Assembly: GCA_018433085.1 (NCBI GenBank)
Contig: JAHDRW010000025.1
Location: 1-61,765, forward strand
Reading direction: 5' to 3'
From: Deltaproteobacteria bacterium
GTDB lineage: Bacteria > Desulfobacterota > Desulfomonilia > UBA1062
DNA: 61,765 bases
The notes under the pieces were generated by a model. The model was not told the DNA's origin. It ran no database searches and was given only the letters and a program-made list of their open reading frames with translations. Below are positions 26,600 through 35,591 of the stretch, in pieces. How positions within the stretch are numbered: the stretch's first letter is position 1; each line of letters begins with the position of its first letter. The translations under genes were made by a program, and so were the position numbers.

Positions 26600-27271
26600 G
26601 ATTGCTGATTACTCAAATTGTCCTCGTTTTTTTTCACACCGGGCTAGAGTGTTCTATCGGCCAGAAGGATGCAAGCCTTTATCTCATCGCAGGATGAGGG
26701 ACTTTTTGTGCTTCGGCCGTAGCCTCGGGCGTTGAATGCACCGGCCGAGGATCTGCGCCGATACCGGCTCCGGGGCAGATGATGAGGCTCAGCCGGGAAA
26801 GAATCCGGATGTTCCGTGCGGAGACCTTCGAGTATTTCCCGGGCGGACAGATCGGTTTGCATAAAGATCTGAGCATCTCTGTACCGACATATCGGCTCAC
26901 CGTGACATGGGTTGCGCGGATCGCAGGGAAACGGTCCTTGAACAGGCGCGAGTGCCCGATGCCGTCAGGGGCCTGTCCCCTCATGCGGCCGATGAGCGGC
27001 GCCTCCGGTCCTCTCGGAAGAATGCTTCCCCACCTCGCAAAATCGCCTTCGACCGTTCCGACTCGATGGATGCGGCAGCCCATGGGCACAGGATATAGCC
27101 AGTCGGATTCCTTATCAAGTGGAATTACGCCTGATGCGGAAACCCGGGGCGATGCCGCTCTCTTAAGCGCATGTCTTCGACCTCCCGGATGTACATCGTA
27201 AGGTATCTTGTCCGCCGCCGCAAACGGCTCACAGGAATCCTCTCCGGTTGCAGGAGACGTGCCGGGCGGGG
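26600..27271. other. Intergenic region without a recognisable gene
   Basis: About 670 bases downstream of the CNNM gene and upstream of the HD-GYP gene. Overlapping frames exist on both strands (214 codons minus, 26679-27323; 140 codons plus, 26779-27201), but neither product looks like a known protein and neither has a ribosome site. The plus frame has a fairly GC-rich third position for its first 50 codons, so a decayed gene is possible. Confidence 0.35.
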
Positions 27272-28342
27272 CTATTCCGGGATCGTATCGTCGATGCCCA
27301 GTGCCCGGGCGCGTTTTATCCACAGTCTTCGGGCCAGGGCCCGCATGTCTTCGACCTTGTCCGTTTCATCCATGATTTCGATGCCGATCAGGGTTTCGAA
27401 GAGGTCTTCGAGCGTAACGAGGCCTTTCATCGCCCCGTATTCATCCACCACGATCGCGATATGTTGATGACGCCCCAGGAGCAGTTCCAGTAAAACGGAC
27501 AGCGACGCTGCCTCAGGAACGGCGTGGATATCGCGTTTCAGGGATCTCATCGTTTCATCGCCCCGTCCCTGCGCCTCTTCGAGCAAGATGTCGTCTCTGA
27601 GAACGAAGCCGGTTACATCGTGGATGTCGGTCTTATAGAGTGGCAGGCGGGAGAAGGGATTCTGCGCGATGTACGCCACCGCATCGCTGATCGTCATGTC
27701 TTCCGGGAGCCCTGACACTACTGTTCTTGGCGTCATGATGTCCGTTACCTTCAGTGTCCCGAAGCGGAAAAGATTCAGAATGATCCGGGATTCGTTGTTG
27801 CTCAGATGACCGGTCCGCCCCCCTACCCGTGCCATGGCGAGAAACTCTGTCCGGCTGAAGATATGGGTTTCTTTTCCGCGCGAGATGAATCGCGTCAGTT
27901 TTTCCGAGATACACACGAGCGGGTAAAGGGTCACGATCAGTGTACGCACAAAGACCGCGGTCAGCCCCGTGAGCTTGGACCAGTAGATGGCGCCAATGGT
28001 TTTCGGAACGATTTCCGAAAGAAAGAGTATCATCAGTGTCATGACCGCGGAGAACACGCCGAACCATGTGCTTCCGAACACGACCGTGGCTTTGGCCCCG
28101 GCCATGATTGCACCCACTGTGTGCGCGATCGTGTTCAGGGTCAGGATTGCGGCAAGCGACCGGTCTATGTTGTCCTGCTTCAGGCGCTTGAGAAGGGCCG
28201 CCAGTTTCGGGGACTTTTCGTTCTGGTCTTCGATATACGAGGGCGTGATGCTCAGGAGCACCGCCTCCGCCACCGAACAGAGAAAAGAAAAGCCCAGGGC
28301 CAGGAGCACATAGAGCATCAGCAGGACGACATCGTCATTCAT
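27272..28342 (-). CDS. CNNM/CBS-domain membrane protein (HlyC/CorC-like)
   Basis: A 356-residue inner-membrane protein. The N-terminal CNNM (DUF21) domain has about four membrane segments and the conserved SVAEAVLLSITPSYIE and LFLSEIVPKTIG motifs. A CBS pair follows (DIMTPRTVVSGLPEDMTISD and IAIVVDEYGAMKGLVTLEDL), which usually binds adenine nucleotides. The CorC/HlyC C-terminal transporter-associated domain is missing; the protein stops shortly after the second CBS motif, as in the shorter eukaryote-like and YfjD-like members. Homologues act in magnesium or other divalent cation export. It diverges from the acyl-CoA ligase. The ribosome site is weak. Confidence 0.92.
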   Translation of the reverse strand: MNDDVVLLMLYVLLALGFSFLCSVAEAVLLSITPSYIEDQNEKSPKLAALLKRLKQDNIDRSLAAILTLNTIAHTVGAIMAGAKATVVFGSTWFGVFSAVMTLMILFLSEIVPKTIGAIYWSKLTGLTAVFVRTLIVTLYPLVCISEKLTRFISRGKETHIFSRTEFLAMARVGGRTGHLSNNESRIILNLFRFGTLKVTDIMTPRTVVSGLPEDMTISDAVAYIAQNPFSRLPLYKTDIHDVTGFVLRDDILLEEAQGRGDETMRSLKRDIHAVPEAASLSVLLELLLGRHQHIAIVVDEYGAMKGLVTLEDLFETLIGIEIMDETDKVEDMRALARRLWIKRARALGIDDTIPE

Positions 28343-28526
28343 ATCTTCTGGTAACCGTCTTGTTGAATTATGTCAACCCGATGGGCAGCCGGCCTCGCGG
28401 GCATCGGCACCACTCCCCGGCCCAGGCATGCCTGCCGTTTTTCGCGGCCTTCATGCCGTGTTCGCCCGCGCCTGCCGGCAGGATTTCACGTTGATCCCCG
28501 AGCGCCTTTTTTGGTACAGAGATTCC

Positions 28527-30482
28527 ATGCATACGGATGACCTCTGCACCGCAAGGGAATACCCCGTGACGGACGGCCGGGACAACCTTGTATCGGTGCC
28601 CGGATACTTCTACCAGACCTGTGAGAAGTTTCCCTCACGGCCTGCCCAGCGCTACAATGCGGCGCTCTACCACGGAGACAACAACGGCCGCTTCACCTAT
28701 GCCGAGATGCTTGCGCGCGTGGAAGACATCGCCTGCGGCCTCCTGAGCATGGGGCTCGGCAGACAGGAGCGGGTAGGGCTCATGTCGCGATCGAGCCCCT
28801 ACTGGACCCAGGCGGATATGGCAGTGGCGGGCTGCGCCGCCGTGAGCGTGACCATCTATCCCACGCTCTCCGCGGGCGAGGTGTCCCATATCCTCAGCGA
28901 TTCGGGCTGCCGCTGCCTGTTCATCGACACCGAAGAAAACCTCATCCGGATTCTCCCCGGCCTGGGCGAACTGGCCGTCCTGGAGCGGATCGTGGTCATG
29001 GATTTCGGCTACCGGTCCGGGGACGGGCGCACCGTCGGCCTGTGGGACCTCATGGAGCAGGGCAGGGCCTGGAAGAAAGGCAATTACGCGCTCTATGATG
29101 AGCGGAGGCGGAGCATCGGCTCGGACGACTGGTATACGATTCTCTATACCTCGGGCACCACGGGCAGGGGCAAGGGCGTTGTGCTCACCCACGGGTGCGT
29201 GTCGTCGCGTCTGGAAGGGGTGAGGGGGTTCTTCGCCCGCAACCGCATGGGCATCGGCGAAAACGACGTCACCCTGTGCTACCTGCCTTTGTCGCACATA
29301 TTCGAACGGGGGTCCTGCGAGCTGCTCGCCATCTGCCGGGGGGCCTGCGTCGCCTATGCCGACAAGCCCGCGACCCTGCTCGAGGACATGCAGAAGTACA
29401 ACCCCACCTGGATCAACTGCGTGCCCCGACTGTATGAAAAGATCTATCTCGCCCTGAAGAAAAAGATGTCGGGGAATCCGGCCAAAAAGACGCTCTTCGA
29501 CCTGGCCTTCCACGTGGGGAGAAAGGCGCTCGACTACCGGCGCGACCACCGGGGCTGCTATAACATGTCGCCCGACTATGACCTTCAGGAGAGGTTGCCT
29601 CTGGGGCTCAAGCTCCAGTACCGGGCGGCGGAGAGGCTCTTCTCCCAGATCCGCGCACTCTTCGGCAGCCGGTTCCGGTTCGCCTTCTCCGCCAGCGCGG
29701 GCATCGCGCCCGAGCTTCTTCTGTTCTACTACACCCTGGGCATCGCCGTGGTCGAGGGCTACGGGTCCACCGAGAGCGCGAGCGCCTGTATCCTCAACCC
29801 AATCACGGCGTGCAAGCCGGGCTGCGTGGGCATCGAGGCCAATGACTCCTTTGCCCGGACAGCCTCGGACGGCGAGCTCGAGATATCCGGGGCAGGAATG
29901 TTCTCGCACTACCTCAATCTTCCCGAAGACACTGATCGGTCGTTCACCGCAGACGGCTGGTTCAGGACCGGCGACGTGGTGGAAAAGGACGACTACGGCT
30001 ACTACCGCATCCTCGACCGGAAAAAGGCCATCATCTGCACCTCGGTGGGCAAGAACATAGCCCCTGCTAAGCTGGAGAGTCTCTTCGCCCTGTCGCGCGT
30101 GATCGAGCAGGTCTTTTTCATCGGGGACGAGCGCAGCTATATCTCGGCGCTCATTGTCCCGAATTTTCAATACTTCATTGATTTCTTCGAGCAGGAGCGT
30201 ATCCCCTATGACAAGGCTTGTGTGAAATTTTCTGAGATCGGGGGCTTGAGCGTCTGTACGGAGGTGGGAGAGGATTTTGTGAAGCACCCCGGGCTCAAAG
30301 AGGTCATCGAACACGAAGTGGCATTGGTCAACCGGCGGCTCGAAGACTTCGAGCGGGTACGCAGGTTCACGATCCTGCCGCGGCGTTTCACCGAGGAGAA
30401 CGGCCTGCTCACCCCCACCCAGAAAGTCAGGAAGGCGGAAATTCTCAGGGAATATACCGGAGTCATCGAAACCATGTATTGA
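28527..30482 (+). CDS. AMP-dependent long-chain acyl-CoA synthetase-like protein
   Basis: A 651-residue adenylate-forming enzyme of the long-chain fatty-acyl-CoA synthetase group. The ATP-binding loop is YTSGTTGRGKGVVLTH (about residues 211-226), the next motif is YGSTES, and the hinge is GWFRTGDV followed by DRKKAIICTSVGKNIAP. The C-terminal TPTQKVRK contains the expected lysine region. It activates a carboxylic acid with ATP and CoA; a fatty or aryl acid is likely but chain length cannot be read. The start at 28527 has only a weak purine-rich site; an upstream-open frame to 28428 has none. A Sir2 deacylase gene follows 78 bases later, a suggestive pairing. Confidence 0.91.
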   Translation: MHTDDLCTAREYPVTDGRDNLVSVPGYFYQTCEKFPSRPAQRYNAALYHGDNNGRFTYAEMLARVEDIACGLLSMGLGRQERVGLMSRSSPYWTQADMAVAGCAAVSVTIYPTLSAGEVSHILSDSGCRCLFIDTEENLIRILPGLGELAVLERIVVMDFGYRSGDGRTVGLWDLMEQGRAWKKGNYALYDERRRSIGSDDWYTILYTSGTTGRGKGVVLTHGCVSSRLEGVRGFFARNRMGIGENDVTLCYLPLSHIFERGSCELLAICRGACVAYADKPATLLEDMQKYNPTWINCVPRLYEKIYLALKKKMSGNPAKKTLFDLAFHVGRKALDYRRDHRGCYNMSPDYDLQERLPLGLKLQYRAAERLFSQIRALFGSRFRFAFSASAGIAPELLLFYYTLGIAVVEGYGSTESASACILNPITACKPGCVGIEANDSFARTASDGELEISGAGMFSHYLNLPEDTDRSFTADGWFRTGDVVEKDDYGYYRILDRKKAIICTSVGKNIAPAKLESLFALSRVIEQVFFIGDERSYISALIVPNFQYFIDFFEQERIPYDKACVKFSEIGGLSVCTEVGEDFVKHPGLKEVIEHEVALVNRRLEDFERVRRFTILPRRFTEENGLLTPTQKVRKAEILREYTGVIETMY

Positions 30483-30560
30483 GCATGGATGCCTCCCCGG
30501 TGCACGAGGCCGGGTCGACCGGACGACGGGGAGATCCCCTGCTCAAGGAGGTGTGGCGGT

Positions 30561-31331
30561 ATGGGCCGGGAGTTCGAACGGGAAATCGGCGAGCTCGCCC
30601 GGGTGGTGTCCCGGTCGGGATCCAATGTGTTCTTCACCGGGGCGGGCGTCTCCACGGAAAGCGGCATACCCGATTATCGGGGCGAAGACGGAATCTGGGC
30701 GCGCCACCGGCCCGTGTATTTTCACGAGTTCATGACCTCGCGGCAGGCGCGCGTCACCTACTGGCGGCAGAAGGTCGAGCTCTATCGCAGGCTTCGGGTC
30801 ACCCGTCCCAACCCCGCCCATCTGGCCATTGCCAAGCTCTGTTCCATGGGCCTGGTGGAGGCGGTCATTACACAGAACATCGACGGGCTTCACCAGGCGG
30901 CAGGCACGCCGGACGGCAGGGTGGTCGAGCTCCACGGCAACGGCCTGAGGGTTCGATGCATGAGCTGCGGGGAGCTTACTCCGCTCGAACACGCCATCAG
31001 CCGGGTCGAATCGGGCGACGAGGCCCCGGAGTGCAGGTGCGGCGGGTTTCTCAAGCCCGACACCATTTCCTTCGGCCAGGCAATGCCCGAAGAGGAGCTG
31101 GGCAGGGCCATCAATCTCGCCCGCACGGCTGAAAGCTTTATCGTGGTGGGCTCCACCCTCGTGGTCCAGCCCGCCTCGCACCTGCCGCTCAATGCGAAGC
31201 AGAACGGGGCCTATCTCGCCATTGTCACCCTGTCCGAGACCCCGCTGGATCACCTGGCGGACGTCCGCATCCCCTGCAAGGCGGGCGAGGTGCTCCAGTC
31301 CCTGGTGGACAGGATGGAGTCCGCGCCCTGA
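30561..31331 (+). CDS. Sir2 family NAD-dependent protein deacylase
   Basis: A 256-residue sirtuin. It has the NAD-binding FFTGAGVSTESGIPDYRG, the TQNIDGLHQAAG motif, the catalytic His in ELHGNGL, a zinc ribbon made by CMSC and CRC, and the late VVGSTLVVQPAS. All catalytic elements are intact. It removes acetyl or other acyl groups from lysines using NAD. In several bacteria CobB-type sirtuins reactivate acyl-CoA synthetases; here the gene follows an AMP-forming ligase on the same strand. An AGGAGG site precedes the chosen ATG at 30561 and rules out the longer frame from 30489. Confidence 0.94.
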   Translation: MGREFEREIGELARVVSRSGSNVFFTGAGVSTESGIPDYRGEDGIWARHRPVYFHEFMTSRQARVTYWRQKVELYRRLRVTRPNPAHLAIAKLCSMGLVEAVITQNIDGLHQAAGTPDGRVVELHGNGLRVRCMSCGELTPLEHAISRVESGDEAPECRCGGFLKPDTISFGQAMPEEELGRAINLARTAESFIVVGSTLVVQPASHLPLNAKQNGAYLAIVTLSETPLDHLADVRIPCKAGEVLQSLVDRMESAP

Positions 31332-31559
31332 GACTCCACGCATCCGTGAGCGGGGGGTCCCGTCGACAGGGTCCTGCATGTGTTTCGCCTTCCAGGCAAA
31401 GGGGCTGACGAGAATTCCCTGCCATGGCGGTTGAGACCGCGTGCGTACGGCACCGGGACGCTGTCCGGCACATTCCTGGGCAGTCAACCCGAGGCGCTGC
31501 ACCCGCCCGCTCTGAAGGCTATGGGGGACAACGGCTCCGTGTGAGGGAAGGCGCCCGGT

Positions 31560-32453
31560 CTAAGTGCCCAGGATGTACTCCAGCCTCCGGTTCACCCACT
31601 GGGCCTCCCGATCGAAGTCATAGTTTCGGTGAAAATGAAACATCTTCTGGTAGCGCTCCATCACGTTGAAGCCGATGGAGTGCTGGAGCTTGTGCAGGCA
31701 TACCGGGCAGAGGTGCATGGGCCGGGCGTCGCTCTCGGCCAGATGGTTCGACCCGTTCATCAGGCAGTGGAAAAAGGTGCAGTGGGCGAGCGAAAACATG
31801 TGGGCGGTCTCGTGGACCAGGACCTTGCAGCACCGCATGTTCAGAAGACGTCTGTAGCCTTCTCCCCGGGAGTGGCCGTAGAAGACGGGATCGTACCGGG
31901 CAAAGCTGAACACGCCCACTCCGGTGTTCAGAGAGGCCTGGCCGAAGACGAAGTTCCAGTTTTCCTCTGGGTAGAGGTCCTCCATGGTGATCGCCAGCGT
32001 ACAGAACGCGTCCTTGGGCATGTGCTGCCTGAGATAGACGAGCACGTCGAGTGAGAGGACTTGGAAGTTGCGGGTCACGGGGTTGATCCGGGTGGTGAAG
32101 CGGTTCGGGTTCACCTCGACCCGTGGGGTGACACTCACGTCCATCATGAAATACGCCTCCGCGCAATCCTTCAGCATCTGAAGCGAGGGCCCCGATCCTT
32201 CGGGAAACTCTCCCAGGGGAAGCAGGTAGATCCTGCGTTTCTTGCCGTCGGGTTTCCGGGGATGTGCGGCAACGAACTCGGGAAAGCTCTGGCCGGGCTC
32301 CTGCTGCACGCTCAGCCAGTCTCCGGGATGGGGTGCGGGGACGGGCTCGAAATCATTTCCGGGCGTGAGCGCGCGCCGGAGAAACAGGGGCAGCCCGGCT
32401 GCGTTTCCGATTGCACGTTCGATTTCCTTGTGATCGGGTGCGCGGAAGACCAT
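31560..32453 (-). CDS. Archaemetzincin-family zinc metalloprotease
   Basis: A 297-residue archaelysin (archaemetzincin, AMZ) family protease. The extended zinc site is HETAHMFSLAHC, matching HExxHxxxxxHC, followed by CLMNGSNHLAESD and a CPVCLHKL pair that forms the second, structural zinc site together with the earlier Cys. The N-terminal GDWLSVQQEPGQSFPEF resembles AMZ2-like members. Substrates in bacteria are unknown. No ribosome site precedes the ATG; TATATATGG runs directly into the start, so a short or absent leader is possible. It converges with sir2 and diverges from hslO. Confidence 0.9.
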   Translation of the reverse strand: MVFRAPDHKEIERAIGNAAGLPLFLRRALTPGNDFEPVPAPHPGDWLSVQQEPGQSFPEFVAAHPRKPDGKKRRIYLLPLGEFPEGSGPSLQMLKDCAEAYFMMDVSVTPRVEVNPNRFTTRINPVTRNFQVLSLDVLVYLRQHMPKDAFCTLAITMEDLYPEENWNFVFGQASLNTGVGVFSFARYDPVFYGHSRGEGYRRLLNMRCCKVLVHETAHMFSLAHCTFFHCLMNGSNHLAESDARPMHLCPVCLHKLQHSIGFNVMERYQKMFHFHRNYDFDREAQWVNRRLEYILGT

Positions 32454-32800
32454 ATATGTCTATATGTCACAAGTCCGGGGAGAAACAAGCCCTTAAAAGA
32501 TACCGCCTTTGCCAGGGGGAATCCCTCTCTCCGGGAGATCCGCAGTCTCCGGATCACGGTGCCGGTGGCGGCACGGGCGGCTTTAAGAATCCGGCAGGGT
32601 TCCGCACACTGCACCCGGTCGGAGGCAGAGATCCTTCACCCGGGAGGCTGCCGGGCATGTTCGGGCACGGACATGCCCTGGCCGCGGAGGCCAACCTCTT
32701 TCCCGGCCGTGACCGACGCATTCATTCCCTGGATGGAGAGACCGTTGTCGTGCTAGGATAGCCCTAAGTATCCGCGAATAGAAAGAAAGGATTCGAACCC
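32454..32800. other. Divergent intergenic region
   Basis: About 350 bases between archaemetzincin and hslO. A direct repeat of ATATGTC occurs at about 32454-32468, just ahead of the archaemetzincin start. No convincing heat-shock-type or sigma-70 promoter for hslO was found, and reading frames here lack family features. Confidence 0.35.
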
Positions 32801-33676
32801 ATGGAAGACTATATGGTGAAGGTGATCACCGAGGACAAGGATATCATCGGGGTGGCGTGCATCACGACCAATCTCGTGAACGATGCGCGCATCAGGCACG
32901 GCACCTATCCCACCGCCACGGCCGCACTCGGCAGGGCACTGACCGGGGCCGGGCTCATGGCCTCGCTGCTGGACCCCGATCAGCGGGTAGCCCTGAAGTT
33001 TCAGGGTGACGGCCCCGTGAAGAAGATTGTCGTGGAGGCGGACGGCATGGGTGCGGTCCGCGGGTACGTGGGTGTGCCCGAGGTGGATCTCCCCCCGAAA
33101 GACGGCAAGCTCGACGTGTCGGGCGCGCTGGGGAGCCGGGGGTACCTCACCGTATCCAAGGACTTGCGGGTCAAGGATGTCTATACCGGCGTCGTGCACC
33201 TGCACTCGGGTGAGATCGCATCGGACATTGCCTACTATCTCACCGAGTCCGAGCAGATCCCCTCGGCCGTGGGCCTGGGTGTCTTCGTCGAACCGGACGC
33301 GAACGTATCTGCGTCCGGCGGTTTCCTGGTGCAGTCCCTGCCGCCGTCGGACGAAGAGAGAATCGATGCCCTGGCCAGGAGGATCGAGCATATGGACAGC
33401 GTCACCGCGCAGATCAGAGAGGGCAGGATGCCCGAGGATATACTCGGGGCCATCTTCGAAGGCATCCCGTACCATGCGATCGAGAGGCGGCAGCTCGCCT
33501 TCAGGTGCGCGTGCAGCAGGGACCGGACCGAGCAGGCCATTATCGCGCTGGGGCCCGAGGAGATCCGAAGCATCATGGCCGAGCACGAAACCGTGGAAAT
33601 CTCCTGCCAGTTCTGCGGGCAGGTTCGGAGCTTCAGCAGGGAAGAGCTTCGGCGGCTCATCGGGGAGCAGCACTGA
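32801..33676 (+). CDS. hslO: Hsp33 redox-regulated chaperone
   Basis: A 291-residue cytosolic holdase chaperone that is switched on by oxidation. The family segments GRALTGAGLMASLL, KFQGDGPVKKIVVEADG and GYLTVSKDL are present, and the C-terminal redox switch has the zinc-binding CAC and CQFC pairs, so all four cysteines needed for activation are intact. Length is normal. AAAGGA lies about ten bases before the ATG. It stands alone between divergent archaemetzincin and a convergent EamA transporter. Its presence suggests occasional oxidative stress in an otherwise anaerobic cell. Confidence 0.95.
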   Translation: MEDYMVKVITEDKDIIGVACITTNLVNDARIRHGTYPTATAALGRALTGAGLMASLLDPDQRVALKFQGDGPVKKIVVEADGMGAVRGYVGVPEVDLPPKDGKLDVSGALGSRGYLTVSKDLRVKDVYTGVVHLHSGEIASDIAYYLTESEQIPSAVGLGVFVEPDANVSASGGFLVQSLPPSDEERIDALARRIEHMDSVTAQIREGRMPEDILGAIFEGIPYHAIERRQLAFRCACSRDRTEQAIIALGPEEIRSIMAEHETVEISCQFCGQVRSFSREELRRLIGEQH

Positions 33677-33780
33677 TCCGCTCCCCAAGCAGCAGCGGCC
33701 GGCAGGGAAGCGTCTCCCCACAGGACTCCCGGGAGCCGGGAACCCCCTGGGAGCGGTGCGGTACAGCGGAAACGCTCGCG

Positions 33781-34626
33781 CTACAGGCTGATCAGCGCGA
33801 TGGCGAATACGCAGAGCACGACCCCCCGCCACTGGGACGCGCTTACCTGCTCCTTCAGGATGAGGCACGACAGGATCACGGTGATGGCGGGGTACATGGA
33901 GGAGAGAACAGCGGCCACGTCGAGCCGGGTGAACTGCCTGGCGAGCATGTAGAACGCGTTGCCCCCGGCATCGAAGATTCCGGCCAGGATTGCCACCGGA
34001 CTGCTCGCGAGTGGAGGCATGCGCTCGCCCCGGCTGAAGATGATCCCCGCGGCGAGCACCAGAGCCGCGAGCTTGGAGAAGACCAGGGGTCCGAACACCA
34101 GCCCCTGCTCCACCTGGGCCAGCAGGACGAAAAACACGCCGAACCCGGTCCCGGCGACCACCGCGTACGTCAGCCCCTGCCTGTCGAGAAGGGTATGCCC
34201 CCCGTGCGGCCGAGACACGAACCAGATCCCGGCAATGGCGGATACAAACCCGGCAAGCTTCACCGCGCCCGGCGCACCTATCGCGAGAATGCCGAAGAAC
34301 ACGGGCAGGCATGCCCCGATCGCTGCGGCGGTGGGGGCCACGGTGGCGGAGTTTCCCCGGGAGAGCCCCTTGTAGAGATACGCAATGCCCAAGGCTCCGC
34401 TCAGTCCACCGGACAACGCCCAGAAGACGTCCTTCCATGCGGGCATGGGTTCACCCATGACCAATGCCATGAGGGCGAGGATAACGATCCCGGGCACGGT
34501 CACGAGAAAGAGGATCTGAAACTGGTTTTGCGAGCGCGTGGCCACACCGCCGCTGAAATCCCCGGTGCCCCACGAAAGAGCGGACGCGAGCGCGAAGACG
34601 ATGCCGAGTATGCTCGATGGTATCAT
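33781..34626 (-). CDS. EamA/DMT superfamily transporter
   Basis: A 281-residue inner-membrane protein with about ten hydrophobic helices in two EamA repeats, beginning ALASALSWGTGDFSGG and with the second repeat around GIFDAGGNAFYMLA. This is the drug/metabolite transporter fold, usually exporting small metabolites or amino acids; the substrate is not predictable. The ribosome site AAGGAAG precedes the ATG. It converges with hslO and diverges from the HTH-cupin gene, with no functional partner adjacent. Confidence 0.9.
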   Translation of the reverse strand: MIPSSILGIVFALASALSWGTGDFSGGVATRSQNQFQILFLVTVPGIVILALMALVMGEPMPAWKDVFWALSGGLSGALGIAYLYKGLSRGNSATVAPTAAAIGACLPVFFGILAIGAPGAVKLAGFVSAIAGIWFVSRPHGGHTLLDRQGLTYAVVAGTGFGVFFVLLAQVEQGLVFGPLVFSKLAALVLAAGIIFSRGERMPPLASSPVAILAGIFDAGGNAFYMLARQFTRLDVAAVLSSMYPAITVILSCLILKEQVSASQWRGVVLCVFAIALISL

Positions 34627-35029
34627 TTCTTCCTTATCTCCCTTTTAAGGATGCATGCGCATCTCTGGTCAATGATACGGGCCTTCTGCGGTGAGCCCTG
34701 GACTCAGCTTGAGCCTGAAAGCTTTCAACGGGAATGTAACCCGCCTTCTTTGTCCTCCGTAGCACATGCGAAGGAGGACTCAAGCCGGCACTGAATCTAG
34801 CAGAAAACCGGGAAAGTTGAAACGGTCTGAGAACAAGGGGCACCGGGAAGTGATAAAAAAGATTTTCGCTTTTTTCTTTCCGAGCATACTGATATACAAA
34901 TCAGTTGATGGTCCGGTGAGCGCACCCGGTTTTTTCGCCCGGTCAGGGGGTTTGTTCTTGATGCACCACGGCACGGCCGTGCCCGTTATGGGAACATACC
35001 GGCAGCCTGCCGGTCAGGAGGAGGTATAC
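34627..35029. other. Divergent intergenic region before the HTH-cupin gene
   Basis: About 400 bases, with an AT-richer stretch at 34850-34910 that could contain a promoter. A TTGAGCC followed by TGAAAGCTTTCA palindrome occurs near 34709-34727 but has no -10 element at the right distance. The frame of the HTH-cupin gene stays open through much of this region without a ribosome site and is not taken as coding. Confidence 0.35.
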
Positions 35030-35581
35030 GTGAGCAGAAAAAAGGAAGAACCCTTCGGCAAGAGAATCGCTTCGCTGCGGGAGGAAAAGGGGCTCACCCT
35101 GGAGGCCCTCTCCCGGGAAACAGGCTATCCCGCCCAAGTGCTTCAAGACGTGGAAGAGGGCAAGATCGCTCCCCCGGTGGCCCTGGTGCTGCAGTTGGGG
35201 CGGACCTTCAAGGTCGATATCGAGGGCCTGCAGGCAGGCCGCGAGCCGGAAGCCCAGGCGAAGAAGCGACGGGCCAGGAGCCACAAGAAGCGGGTGGCTT
35301 CCTATGCATACACCCCGCTCACCCGGCCCGGCGAGGAAAAGCACCTGCGGGCCTACCAGGTCACCATCGAGCCGCAGACCGATCATCAGGGCGTGGAGTA
35401 TCACCACGAGGGCGAGGAGTTCGTGTATGTCCTCAAAGGCGGGCTCACCATTGAAGTGGGCCGGAACACCTCGACCCTGAAAAAGGGCGAGACCATCCAT
35501 TTCAATTCCTCCCTTCACCACAAGCTCAGCAATCCCGGCAGGGAGAAGGCGGAGCTGCTCGTGGTGATCTACATCCCTTAA
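35030..35581 (+). CDS. XRE-type HTH regulator with cupin sensor domain
   Basis: A 183-residue transcription regulator. The N-terminal helix-turn-helix is RIASLREEKGLTLEALSRET with the second half up to about residue 60. A basic linker (KKRRARSHKKR) leads to a C-terminal cupin with YHHEGEEFVYVLKGGLTIEVG and FNSSLHHKLSNPG. The cupin probably senses a small effector. The start is GTG at 35030, fixed by AGGAGG seven bases ahead. Ten bases after its stop an acyl-CoA dehydrogenase begins, so it most likely regulates that gene or its own operon; acyl-CoA-type ligands are a reasonable guess only. Confidence 0.9.
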   Translation: MSRKKEEPFGKRIASLREEKGLTLEALSRETGYPAQVLQDVEEGKIAPPVALVLQLGRTFKVDIEGLQAGREPEAQAKKRRARSHKKRVASYAYTPLTRPGEEKHLRAYQVTIEPQTDHQGVEYHHEGEEFVYVLKGGLTIEVGRNTSTLKKGETIHFNSSLHHKLSNPGREKAELLVVIYIP

Positions 35582-35591
35582 AGGAGCGGAT

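Noticed and set aside
26679..27323. A 214-codon minus-strand frame after the CNNM gene
   Set aside because: It overlaps the end of the CNNM gene, has no ribosome site, and the product resembles no protein.
28635..30314. A 559-codon minus-strand frame opposite the acyl-CoA ligase
   Set aside because: It is the antisense shadow of a GC-rich gene with unmistakable ligase motifs. Its product has no family features.
32753..34438. A 561-codon minus-strand frame across hslO and the EamA gene
   Set aside because: It lies opposite the complete Hsp33 gene and out of frame with the EamA gene; the translation is low in hydrophobic structure and has no motif.
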